DNA from: Azospirillum melinis
Lineage (GTDB): Bacteria; Pseudomonadota; Alphaproteobacteria; Azospirillales; Azospirillaceae
Reading direction: 5' to 3'
Assembly: GCF_013340935.1 (NCBI RefSeq)
Contig: NZ_WHOS01000027.1
Location: forward strand, 34,490 to 98,489
DNA: 64,000 nucleotides
Positions 1-7,804 of this stretch are shown here, piece by piece. Made by a program: the position numbers and the translations under genes. The notes below the pieces were generated by a model, which had not been told where the DNA came from, did not search any database, and saw only the letters and a list, made by a program, of their open reading frames with translations. Within the stretch, counting starts at the first letter, position 1. Every line of letters starts with the position of its first letter.

Positions 1-366
1 AACACGATCTATTATTTCAAGACCTTCTCGACGATCTTCATCTCGTGCCTGGTCGCCTTCCTGGCCTTCCTGGTCAAGCCGATCGACCTCGACCCCCGCT
101 TCGGTCTCGGCATCGGTGCGCTGTTCGCGGTGGTGGCCAGCTACTTCATCGTCGCCGGCGAGCTTCCGCACAGCACGGGCTTCACGCTGTCCGACAAGAT
201 CAACATGGCGTCGATGGGGCTGATCTTCCTCAGCCTGCTGCAGAGTTCGGTGTCGCTGATGATCTACGAGCGCGACGCGGCGAAGGCCGTCAGGCTCGAC
301 CGCATCTCGGTCATCGTCTTCCCGATCGCCTACGTGATTCTCTGCGCCTGGATCACGGTGGGGTAA
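1..366 (+). CDS. C-terminal membrane domain of a pentameric ligand-gated-channel-like protein (partial)
   Basis: The reading frame is open from the first base of the window, so the N-terminus lies outside. The visible 121 residues hold four hydrophobic segments: one near residues 12-26, one at 40-55, one near 73-86 and a last one at 101-118 that ends at the stop. The short link LPHSTGFTLSDKI between the second and third segments, followed by a charged loop and a final helix, resembles the M1-M4 layout of prokaryotic Cys-loop (pLGIC, ELIC-like) channels. The family call rests on this layout and loop alone, because the extracellular ligand-binding domain is not in the window. It could instead be an unrelated four-helix membrane protein. 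Confidence 0.5.
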   Translation, partial: NTIYYFKTFSTIFISCLVAFLAFLVKPIDLDPRFGLGIGALFAVVASYFIVAGELPHSTGFTLSDKINMASMGLIFLSLLQSSVSLMIYERDAAKAVRLDRISVIVFPIAYVILCAWITVG

Positions 367-370
367 GGCC

Positions 371-424
371 CCCGCCGCTCAAGGCAGGCGGCGGGCGGGG
401 AGGCCGCAATGGGGCGGGCCTCCC
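371..424. terminator. Double hairpin between convergent genes
   Basis: Two perfect 8-bp stems lie back to back between the end of the membrane protein and the end of the minus-strand HTH protein. The first pairs 371-378 with 388-395, and the second pairs 398-405 with 417-424. There is no long T run, so bidirectional termination is inferred from structure and position. Confidence 0.5.
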
Positions 425-428
425 TCCA

Positions 429-1580
429 TCAACGCCGCCAGAACAGCAGTCCCTTGCGCTTCTTGGGCGGTTCGGGCTCCGGTTCCTTTGCTTCGGGCTC
501 ATCGTCGAAGGAGAAGGCGTCGGCACTGACCGTCGGGGTGTCGTCGGCTTCGGCTTCGTCGTCGAAAGCTTTGAACGGGTCCTCGTCCTCAGCCGTCTCA
601 GCCTCAGCCGTGCCGTCCTCCGGATCGTCCTGAACTTCGGCCGTGCTTTGCTCCGTTTCGGACGAATCCTCCTCGGTGTCGAAGGCAGCGAACGGATCGT
701 CGGAACCGAAGGGATCCTCTTCGCCGGGCTCCTTTTCCTTTTCGTCCTCGTCGAAGCTGAAAGGATCCTTGCCGCTTTCCGTCTCCGTGTCGCTGCTGGA
801 ACCGAACGGATCCTCCGCAGCTGTTTCAGCATCGTCATCGTCGCCGAAGCTGAACGGGTCTTTTCCGCTTTCGTCGTCGCCAAAGCTGAAGGGATCGGAG
901 TTGCCCCCCTCTTCGTCGTCGTCGCCGAAGCTGAACGGGTTTTCGTCCGACGCGGCTTCGTCGTCATCGGTGGTCGAGGACCCGCCGGTAGCCCGCATTT
1001 CCTCTTTGAATTGCTCCAGTTCGGCGCGGAAGCGCTCCTCCGCCTCGGACCAGCGCGCACGTTCGGCCTCGAGCGCCTCCAGCAATTCCTCTTCGCGGGC
1101 ACGCGCCTTGGCGCGCTCCTCGTCGAGGGCGCGGATCAGTTCGTCCTGGCGGTCGATCATCGTCTCGTGACGCTCGTCGAGCGTGGCGATGACCTCGCGG
1201 ACATACTGCTCGAATGCCTGGAACTGAAGGGCGAGGACATCCCTGTCGTCATCCGCGGCGGCAGCCTTGGCGGCCTTCCCCTTGGGGGCCGGTGCGGGCG
1301 TTTCCGCCGGGCTGGATGTCGACTTTGAAACAGAGGCGACCCGGGCTGCCTGCTGAGCCGGGCCGTCGCCGAGCCAACGCGCCACCAGGATGTAGGAGAC
1401 CTGCAACTCCTCGGATATCCGCCGATAGCTCCAGCCCTGCGCCCGCAGGCGCTCGGCCATCTTCTGGCGGTCCATCTCATCGCGCGACGTTGGGGCTTGG
1501 TCGGGGATCTTGCGGCCAACGTCGCCGGCCTGATCGGCCGAGGTCAGCACGATCAATTCCTTGAATTTCCGATCGCTCAT
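429..1580 (-). CDS. HTH and coiled-coil protein with acidic DPF/FSF-repeat tail
   Basis: This 383-residue protein was not matched to a named family. Residues about 35-75 form a helix-turn-helix of the site-specific-recombinase/terminase-small-subunit style (motif WSYRRISEELQVS). Residues about 115-195 are a charged heptad-rich coiled coil. From about 200 to 370 the chain is very acidic and low in complexity, with repeated short motifs DPFSFGDD, DPFG and DPFKAF. It ends in a basic and aromatic tail, KKRKGLLFWRR. The organisation suggests a DNA-binding head, an oligomerisation rod, a disordered multivalent docking region and a membrane- or nucleic-acid-binding tip. This is a description, not an assigned function. 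It is convergent with the channel-like gene and precedes the pseudo-receiver regulator on the same strand. Confidence 0.8.
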   Translation of the reverse strand: MSDRKFKELIVLTSADQAGDVGRKIPDQAPTSRDEMDRQKMAERLRAQGWSYRRISEELQVSYILVARWLGDGPAQQAARVASVSKSTSSPAETPAPAPKGKAAKAAAADDDRDVLALQFQAFEQYVREVIATLDERHETMIDRQDELIRALDEERAKARAREEELLEALEAERARWSEAEERFRAELEQFKEEMRATGGSSTTDDDEAASDENPFSFGDDDEEGGNSDPFSFGDDESGKDPFSFGDDDDAETAAEDPFGSSSDTETESGKDPFSFDEDEKEKEPGEEDPFGSDDPFAAFDTEEDSSETEQSTAEVQDDPEDGTAEAETAEDEDPFKAFDDEAEADDTPTVSADAFSFDDEPEAKEPEPEPPKKRKGLLFWRR

Positions 1581-1714
1581 TCAGCCCCCGCGGCCACGCG
1601 CTTCAAGATTGTCCGGCCTTCCCGAGTGTCGCGGGTTTGCATCGCGGTTGTCGATGCCCAAACAGTCCTCATTGGTGCGGTCTGCGGACCGGCGGAAGGG
1701 TCCGCTTCAGGCCG

Positions 1715-2728
1715 TCAATTGAACGGAGGCGGATTGATGGACTGGATGTGCTCGATGTAGCGGGACATGGCGGCGATCCCCTCTTCGGTCAGTTCGACGA
1801 AGACCCGCCGGCCGTCCTGATCGTCCGCCACCCGGCGGATCAGACCGCAGCCCTTGAGGTTGGAGATGCGGCGCAAGGCGGTCGTCTGCGCAACGCCGGA
1901 CGCCATACAAAGCGAGGATACCGAGATCCGCTTGCCCAGCAGGTGGTTGGTCATCAGATCCAGCAGCATGGCCCAGCAGGGATCCTCGAACAGATCCTTC
2001 GGGAAGAATTTGTCGCGGGACGCCTGCCACTGCTGGAGCGCACGAAGCGCGCGCAACCGCTCATGGTCCGATTCGGGGCGGATCGGAACGGGCTTCTTCG
2101 CCTTGGTCATGGGGACGACGCTGATCGTCGGCGCTGGAGGCGCCACCGTTCCGGCGAAGGCGTGCGGGGTGGCCGAATTCTGCCGTTCGCGCAGTGCCTT
2201 CACGGCGGCGATCATCGCCATTCCGTGCCGGTAGGCCTCATCGAGCGCTGCGTCGTGGGGCGGGGCTTCGCGCGTGGTCTGGCTCACGGACAGCGCCCGC
2301 ACCAGGGCACCGTGCAGCCGGCCGAAATCCTCCGGATCGTCCACGAAGTCGGCCACCTTGAGGTGCATCGCACGCACCACGTCACCGACCTGCGCACCGG
2401 ATGCCAGGATGATAAACTGGACGGAACGGCTGCCGATGGAGGACTGCATGCGCTCGACCAGCGCCAGCCCGTCGAAATGCGGCATCACCATCTGGACGAC
2501 GACGACACCGATTGAGGAGTCGGCCTCCAGCGTGTCGAGCGCCTGGACGATGTCGCTGGTCACCTGGATGCGGTGACCGTTGCGCAGGAAACTCTCACGC
2601 ACGCGGTCGGCCGCGGGGAGGTTCTGCCCGACCACCAATATGGAAGGACCCGGTGCAACAAGCTCCGTGCTGGTCTCCACCGGTCGGATCGGCCACGTCA
2701 ACGGTCGCTCGATTTCGATCCGCATCAT
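1715..2728 (-). CDS. Degenerate response-regulator receiver fused to MarR-like winged helix
   Basis: The 337-residue protein has a CheY-like receiver at residues about 28-150 and a winged-helix domain at about 245-330. The position normally held by the phosphoryl-accepting Asp is Gln (VVVVQMVMPHFDG). The usual conserved Lys near the end of the receiver is replaced by Asp (ADFVDDPEDF), and the first acidic pocket is lost (VVGQN). It is therefore probably a phosphorylation-independent pseudo-receiver. The C-terminal domain has the helix-wing pattern of MarR/PadR-type proteins, with VAQTTALRRISNLKGCGLI followed by a basic wing. Two adjacent ATGs (2728 and 2725) are possible starts, and the GAGGG upstream fits 2725 slightly better. 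It is divergent from the sensor cluster at 3165, which makes it a candidate regulator of that cluster. Confidence 0.82.
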   Translation of the reverse strand: MMRIEIERPLTWPIRPVETSTELVAPGPSILVVGQNLPAADRVRESFLRNGHRIQVTSDIVQALDTLEADSSIGVVVVQMVMPHFDGLALVERMQSSIGSRSVQFIILASGAQVGDVVRAMHLKVADFVDDPEDFGRLHGALVRALSVSQTTREAPPHDAALDEAYRHGMAMIAAVKALRERQNSATPHAFAGTVAPPAPTISVVPMTKAKKPVPIRPESDHERLRALRALQQWQASRDKFFPKDLFEDPCWAMLLDLMTNHLLGKRISVSSLCMASGVAQTTALRRISNLKGCGLIRRVADDQDGRRVFVELTEEGIAAMSRYIEHIQSINPPPFN

Positions 2729-3164
2729 CCTACCCTCTGGGTTGCGATGTAGCTATGCCCATAGTAGGTACCACAACGGGCGGCAGTATGAAAAGAAGCG
2801 ATGTAGCACGGATGGGCATAAACTTCCGTGATCTCCCGAATTTGCGGAAACAATGCTGTGACACGACTCACGCTTATTCGGATGGTTGATGCAATTACCC
2901 CGCAATTGTCATGTTACAGCTTAGAAATATTAGATTGTTCTTGAAGGAAGCGAAGCTATCGCTCAGATTGTGGTGATATTACTTAAGTCGTAAGCGCACG
3001 AAATGAATGCCTGCTCCGGCCAGTGCACGCCGGACGCGTCCACTCTGGACCCGTCTCGTCCTCTGGGTCGGTGAATTTGCGTTAAGGTCGGCTGAACCCG
3101 AGTTCCAGGCCCGGCAGCAAAGCCGAGCAGACAAATCTGCGATCAGCCAAGCGACCGACCGACA
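2729..3164. other. Divergent intergenic region, 436 bases
   Basis: No convincing gene was found here. The left part holds the repeat element at 2744-2820. The stretch around 2880-2990 is clearly richer in A and T than the flanking genes, as expected for promoters of the divergent pair at 2728 and 3165. No single -35/-10 or -24/-12 box stands out. Confidence 0.5.
2744..2820. promoter_or_regulatory. Composite direct and inverted repeat upstream of the pseudo-receiver gene
   Basis: GCGATGTAGC occurs at 2744-2753 and again at 2798-2807, 54 bases apart. Each copy is followed by one arm of an inverted repeat: TATGCCCAT at 2754-2762 and ATGGGCATA at 2812-2820. The element starts 16 bases upstream of the regulator's ATG, a suitable place for an autoregulatory or shared operator. 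Function is inferred. Confidence 0.4.
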
Positions 3165-3941
3165 ATGCGATTGACCCTGTCGACCAAGATCATGCTCCTG
3201 CTTCAGGTGGCGCTGTGCTTCGCGCTCGCCTCCACCGCGGTGCTCTCGTATCTCAAAATGGAGCGCATGGTGGAGGAGACGGTGGCTTCGCGCTTCCGGG
3301 TCGTTGCCCATGGGTTGTCGAGCGAGGTCGAAGGTGCGGTGAGCCTCGGCGTGGCGCTGAACGCGTTGCGCAACCTCGACGAGATGATCCAGCGCGCCCT
3401 GGTGCGCGACCTCCAGATCACCGGCTTGATGCTGTTCAACGACCGGGGCGAGGTGCTGGGCGCTGCCGGCGGCAGTGCGGTCCGGGGCACGCTGCCCGAC
3501 AGCTGGCTCGCGGCCTTCCACCGTGACGGCAAGACCGACCGGGGAGCGAAGATCGTCGACGGCGGCTCCCAGGTGCTGCTGCTCAGCATCGGCAACGCCT
3601 ATGGCGGCGTGGCCGGCGGCGTCGCGCTGACCTACTCCCTGGACGCCTTGCGCGCGGGCATCCGCGGTACGATTCCGGAGCTGGCGATCTCCGGCGCGAT
3701 CAACCTCGCCACCTGCTACGTCATCAGCATACTCGTCGTCTGGCTGGTGATGCGGCGCCTTCAGCGGTCCCTGCGGGAGGCGGCGGTCATCGTCGAGGCC
3801 GCGACCGACGGCGGCCGGCCGGTCGTTCCGCCGGAGATCGCGGCGTTCGCTCCGGGACTTGCCGGTTTCGTGGACCGCGTGTCCGCGCGACGCCGGCAAG
3901 GCATGGACGAGCGCAAGGCGGCGCCGGTGGAGGTCGCGTGA
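3165..3941 (+). CDS. Two-helix membrane sensor with Cache-like periplasmic domain
   Basis: The 258-residue protein has a transmembrane helix at about 8-27, a periplasmic domain of about 150 residues, a second helix at about 180-198 and a short cytoplasmic tail of about 60 residues that resembles a shortened HAMP. There is no kinase, cyclase or chemotaxis output domain. The periplasmic part matches the next gene's in layout, including the shared AVSLG segment and the pattern of a Glu/Asp-rich helix followed by a strand pair, so the two sensors look paralogous. It is the first gene of the cluster, and its stop overlaps the next start (TGATG). It may signal by pairing with the HAMP-MFS partner. 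Confidence 0.72.
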   Translation: MRLTLSTKIMLLLQVALCFALASTAVLSYLKMERMVEETVASRFRVVAHGLSSEVEGAVSLGVALNALRNLDEMIQRALVRDLQITGLMLFNDRGEVLGAAGGSAVRGTLPDSWLAAFHRDGKTDRGAKIVDGGSQVLLLSIGNAYGGVAGGVALTYSLDALRAGIRGTIPELAISGAINLATCYVISILVVWLVMRRLQRSLREAAVIVEAATDGGRPVVPPEIAAFAPGLAGFVDRVSARRRQGMDERKAAPVEVA

Positions 3942-5941
3942 TGGACCTCACCTTCATCAAGCGGCTGAACTGGCTGCTCACCGGTCTCGTGTCGGTTCTC
4001 ATGCTGGTCAGCCTCGTCGTCCAGACCTCCCACTTCAACACGCTCTTCCGTCCCCAGGCGGAGCCGGAGCTGGCGCGCAAGGCGGAGGTCGTCGGCAGCT
4101 ACATCGTCGCGCAGATCGACCGGGCGGTGTCGCTGGGCTTCGAGGTCGAGAAGCTCAACGGGGTGGACGAAATCCTCGCCGACGCCCTCGCGGTCAATCC
4201 GGACGTCAACTACATCGCGCTGATGGTCGGCGACCGGATCGCCGCGTTCGCCGGCGCCCCGGACGCGCGTGCCGGCGATGTGCTGGCGGCGCGCGACGCC
4301 GATGGTGCGGTGGCCGGGCGTTACATCGATGCCGCCTTGACCGTCGGCGGTGGTGTGCCGGCGCTCCTGCATGTCGGCGTCCCGTCCGGCTCGGTCGAAG
4401 CGGCGCTCAACGACATCGTCTTCGATCTCGGGTCGGTGCTGATCGTCGCCATCCTTCTGAACATCGAAATCCTGCTGCTGGTGGTCGGCAGTTCGGTGAC
4501 TGCACCGCTTCAGCGGGTGGGCGACGTTCTCAAGGAGGGTGCGGAGGGCAGGCTGACCCTGCGGACCGGGCTGCGCGGACGCGACGAGGTGGGACATCTC
4601 GGCCGCGCCATAGACCGCGCGCTCGACGTCATGCGCGATACGGACGGGGCCGCCCCACGTCAGCAGGGCGCAAAAGCGGCCGAGGCGCCCGCCGCTGCCG
4701 ACCGCATCGTGACGATGCAGAGGATCAGCGAGCTGCGTTTCGCCATCTTCGTCTTCGCCCTGGCGGAGGAACTGACCCGCACCTTCCTGTCCGTCTATAT
4801 CAAGGATCTCTTCGAGCCGGTGCCCGGCCTGAGCAAGGAGCTGGTGATCGGCGCGCCCATCGCGCTGTTCATGCTGCTCTGGGCCGTCGCCCAGCCGATT
4901 GCCGGCAACGTGTCGGAGCGCCGGGGCCGCCGCACCGTTTTCCTTGCCGGCGCGGTGTTCTCGGCGCTTGGGCTGCTGGGATCCGGCCTGGCGACGGATC
5001 TGATCCAGCTCATCGTCGCCCGGTGCCTGACCGCGGTCGGCTACGCCAGCGTCTTCATCGCCGCGCAGGGCTTCGTCATCGATGCCACCGACCCGCGCCG
5101 GCGCGCCGGCGCCATCGCGCTCTATGCCGGCGGCATCCTGACGGCCGGCGTCTGCGGTCCGGCCATCGGCGGTGTCGTCGCCGACCAGATCGGCTTCCGC
5201 ATGACCTTCATCGTCTCCGCGTCGCTGGCCCTGGCGGCGGCCCTGATGGCGTGGCACCTCCTGCCCAGGCATGTCGACAGCGGCAAGGCCAAGACCCGTG
5301 GGCTGAGGCTGCGCGACGTCGGCGTGTGCCTGACCAATCCGCGCTTCGTGGCGGTGACCCTGTTCAGCGCCGTGCCGGCGAAGTTCGGTTTGACCGCCCT
5401 GCTGTTCTTCCTGCTGCCGCTGGCGCTGGACGACAGCGGGGTCAGCCAGTCGTGGATCGGCCGCGTGCTTCTTCTCTACTGGCTGATGATGATCGTGGCG
5501 TCGCCGCTGGTGGCACACCTGTCCGACCGTTCGGGGCGGAGAACCCCGTTCCTGGCGATCGGCGGGGTGATCGCCGCGGGTGCCGCCTATGTGCTGGCGA
5601 ATTCCGGGACGCTGCCGATGACCATCACCGGCGTCGCCCTGCTCGGCCTTGCCCATGCGCTGGTCAACACCCCGCAGATGGCGCTTCTGGCGGAATCCTG
5701 CGTGCGTGAGCGTTCCACGCTCGGCGAGACCACGGTGATCGGCATGTTCCGGCTGATCGAGCGCATGGGGTCGGTGGTCGCACCGTTCCTGGCCGGCCTG
5801 TTCCTCGCCTATTACGGCTACCACGGCGCCATGAAGGGCATTGGCATCGTGCTGGCCGCCTGTGTCGCCGCCCAGCTTCTCCTGCTGGCCGCCACCGGCG
5901 GGCGGCCCTCCGCTGACCTCCCCCAGAAGGACCCGGCATGA
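3941..5941 (+). CDS. Sensor-HAMP-MFS fusion transporter
   Basis: This 666-residue protein joins a signalling module to a transporter. It has TM1 at about 12-30, a periplasmic sensory domain at about 31-162, TM2 at about 163-185, and a HAMP domain at about 186-236 with the typical Pro near the start and the GRDEVGHL segment. A 25-residue Ala-rich linker follows, then a complete 12-helix major facilitator domain from about 263 to 650. The MFS part has both family loops, NVSERRGRRT between helices 2 and 3 and LSDRSGRRT in the second half. HAMP domains normally feed kinases or chemoreceptors, so regulation of a carrier by a linked sensor is unusual. ATG 3941 is preferred. A GTG at 3938 is possible. 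The substrate is unknown, but context suggests the product or precursor of the GNAT/ATP-grasp pair. Confidence 0.85.
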   Translation: MDLTFIKRLNWLLTGLVSVLMLVSLVVQTSHFNTLFRPQAEPELARKAEVVGSYIVAQIDRAVSLGFEVEKLNGVDEILADALAVNPDVNYIALMVGDRIAAFAGAPDARAGDVLAARDADGAVAGRYIDAALTVGGGVPALLHVGVPSGSVEAALNDIVFDLGSVLIVAILLNIEILLLVVGSSVTAPLQRVGDVLKEGAEGRLTLRTGLRGRDEVGHLGRAIDRALDVMRDTDGAAPRQQGAKAAEAPAAADRIVTMQRISELRFAIFVFALAEELTRTFLSVYIKDLFEPVPGLSKELVIGAPIALFMLLWAVAQPIAGNVSERRGRRTVFLAGAVFSALGLLGSGLATDLIQLIVARCLTAVGYASVFIAAQGFVIDATDPRRRAGAIALYAGGILTAGVCGPAIGGVVADQIGFRMTFIVSASLALAAALMAWHLLPRHVDSGKAKTRGLRLRDVGVCLTNPRFVAVTLFSAVPAKFGLTALLFFLLPLALDDSGVSQSWIGRVLLLYWLMMIVASPLVAHLSDRSGRRTPFLAIGGVIAAGAAYVLANSGTLPMTITGVALLGLAHALVNTPQMALLAESCVRERSTLGETTVIGMFRLIERMGSVVAPFLAGLFLAYYGYHGAMKGIGIVLAACVAAQLLLLAATGGRPSADLPQKDPA

Positions 5942-7005
5942 CCTCCGTGACCCGACGCTCGCTGCTCCTCGGCTCCGCCGGCGCGCTCCTGGCATCCGGC
6001 CCGGCCGCGGCCGCCGTGACGGGTGCTCCGGCGGGAGCCCCGGTGCCCAATCCGGCCACGGCCGGGCGTGGCAACCGGCCCGCCAGCATCATCGTGCTGA
6101 CTCCGCGCAAGGATGTCGGCGACGTGCTCGGATTCCGCGATCTGCTCGAATCCATGGGCATGCAGGCGAAAATCGACGTGCGCGAGGTGCAGCAGGCGTC
6201 CGCGGTCGCCGGCATGCTGCCGGACATCCGCGCCGCCCGCCCCGACCTCGTGCTTACCGTCTTCACGCCGCTGACGCTGGCGACCGTCGGCCGCTACGAC
6301 GATCCCGATCCGTCGAAGTTCCTGACGGATGTGCCGGTGGTCTTCACCTCCGTCACCGACCCGGTCGCCTCTCGCATCGTCCGCTCGCTGGATCAGCCGG
6401 GCCGGGCGGTGACCGGCACCCGGCACATCGCTCCGGTGGCGGTCCAGCTGAAGACGATGCTGGCCTACCGGCGCTGGAAGAAGATCGCGGCGGTCTACAA
6501 CCCGGCCGAAGAGAACATGGTCGTCGCCGTCCGCGACCTGAAGGAGGAGGCGGCCCGCCAGGGGGTTGAGATCATCGACGGTGCGGTTCCCCGCGATGGA
6601 GCCGGCAGGCCGAATCCCGATGCCATTCCCGACCTCATCCGGGACGTGGCGCGGGCCGGGGCGGAACTGGTCTACATCGGCCCGGACACGCTGGTGGCGT
6701 CGAACAACAGCCAGGCGGTGGCCGACGCCGCTCTGGCCAACAATGTCGCCACCTTCTGTTCCACCGAGCTGCCGATCCGCCGCTCCGGCCTGCTGATGGG
6801 GCTGGTGAGCCCGGCGGTCAACGTCGGCCGGTTCGCCGGGCTGAAGGCCTACGACATCCTGAGCGGAGCCAAGCCGGCCACGGCGATACCGGTGGAGACG
6901 CTGAACCGCTTCTCCCTGCTGTTGCGCATCAACACCGCCAAGCGCCTCGACCTTTATCCGCCGATGCGCCTGCTCAACATCGCCGAAATCGTCAAGGATG
7001 CCTGA
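5938..7005 (+). CDS. Tat-exported ABC-type substrate-binding protein (PF04392-like)
   Basis: The 355-residue protein starts with a twin-arginine signal (TRRSLLLG, then an Ala-rich hydrophobic stretch to about residue 27). The rest is a two-lobe periplasmic binding fold of the ABC_sub_bind type. Indicative segments are the ADLVLTVFTPLTLA-like region, VPVVFTSVTDPV, RRWKKIAAVYNP and ELVYIGPDT, followed by a C-terminal region that ends by naming the uptake site as in TrpX-like proteins. Its ATG overlaps the stop of the HAMP-MFS gene (ATGA). No permease or ATPase gene lies nearby, so it may present ligand to one of the two sensors or to the MFS protein rather than serve a normal ABC importer. Confidence 0.8.
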   Translation: MTSVTRRSLLLGSAGALLASGPAAAAVTGAPAGAPVPNPATAGRGNRPASIIVLTPRKDVGDVLGFRDLLESMGMQAKIDVREVQQASAVAGMLPDIRAARPDLVLTVFTPLTLATVGRYDDPDPSKFLTDVPVVFTSVTDPVASRIVRSLDQPGRAVTGTRHIAPVAVQLKTMLAYRRWKKIAAVYNPAEENMVVAVRDLKEEAARQGVEIIDGAVPRDGAGRPNPDAIPDLIRDVARAGAELVYIGPDTLVASNNSQAVADAALANNVATFCSTELPIRRSGLLMGLVSPAVNVGRFAGLKAYDILSGAKPATAIPVETLNRFSLLLRINTAKRLDLYPPMRLLNIAEIVKDA

Positions 7006-7006
7006 C

Positions 7007-7804
7007 ATGCCGGTCGTGTCCTCTCCGTTACAGAGTCTCCATCAAGGCATTCTGGGCCTGTGCAACGGACAGCCTTCCGGCATTCCCTACCGCGTGCGTT
7101 TCCTCGACGCCGACGATCTTCCGGCGCTGGAGGAGTTCCGCGCCTTCATCTTCGGCAGCCTTCCGGACATCGACGCCTATTTCCCGGAAACGCCGGAATT
7201 CTCCGGCCTGCATATGGCCGAGCGCGGTGTCACGCTCGGCCTGGAGACGCACGGCGCGCCGGGCGGCAACCGCCTCATCGGCTGCGCTGTTCTCGGCCTG
7301 CCACAACCGGGGATGCCGGCCTTCGCCGATGACCTGCCGGGCGGAGGCCCCGATGTGACGGCTACCGCCCACATGTCGAGCTGCATGGTGCATACCGACT
7401 TCCGGGGCAACGGGCTCCAGCGCCTTCTGGTGACCATGCGCACGCTGTACGCCCTGGGGGCCGGCCGGCCGCACCTGCTGAGCCGGGTGGCGCTGTCCAA
7501 CCCGGTCAGCCTCTCCAACATGCTGGCGTCCGGCTTCACCGCCCGTCGCATCCTGGTGATGCACAGCGGCCGGCTGCGCTACCTGCTGCACCGCGACATG
7601 CAGGCGCCGCCGCCGGCCTTCGAGCCCGGAACCGACCGTGCCCTGCGCGTCGCGGACCATGCGGCGCAGAACGCCGCCTTCGAGGCGGGGCTGGTCGGGC
7701 GCACCGTCACCTTCTGCGGCGACGAGCCCTTCATGATCTACGCCCGCCCGGCTGCCGCCGCCCGCCGTGCGGCCGCTCCTGCCGAACTGGAGGTCATCCC
7801 ATGA
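7007..7804 (+). CDS. GNAT-family N-acyltransferase
   Basis: The 265-residue protein carries the acetyl-CoA-binding motif A of GNAT enzymes, MVHTDFRGNGLQRLL, at about residues 127-141, preceded by the beta-strand THMSSCMV-like segment. A second conserved region, SNPVSLSNMLASGF, matches the typical Asn-containing helix near the C-terminal half. The start at 7007 is preferred because AAGGA at 6994-6998 then has normal spacing. An in-frame ATG at 6998 would overlap the previous gene. Its last codon overlaps the ATP-grasp start, so the two are probably made together. N-acylation of an amino acid or peptide is the likely reaction. The acceptor is unknown. Confidence 0.82.
   Translation: MPVVSSPLQSLHQGILGLCNGQPSGIPYRVRFLDADDLPALEEFRAFIFGSLPDIDAYFPETPEFSGLHMAERGVTLGLETHGAPGGNRLIGCAVLGLPQPGMPAFADDLPGGGPDVTATAHMSSCMVHTDFRGNGLQRLLVTMRTLYALGAGRPHLLSRVALSNPVSLSNMLASGFTARRILVMHSGRLRYLLHRDMQAPPPAFEPGTDRALRVADHAAQNAAFEAGLVGRTVTFCGDEPFMIYARPAAAARRAAAPAELEVIP

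Noticed and set aside
3761..5995. 744-codon minus-strand frame rich in Gln, Arg, Asp and His
   Set aside because: It is the antisense of the HAMP-MFS gene, with composition typical of high-GC shadow frames.
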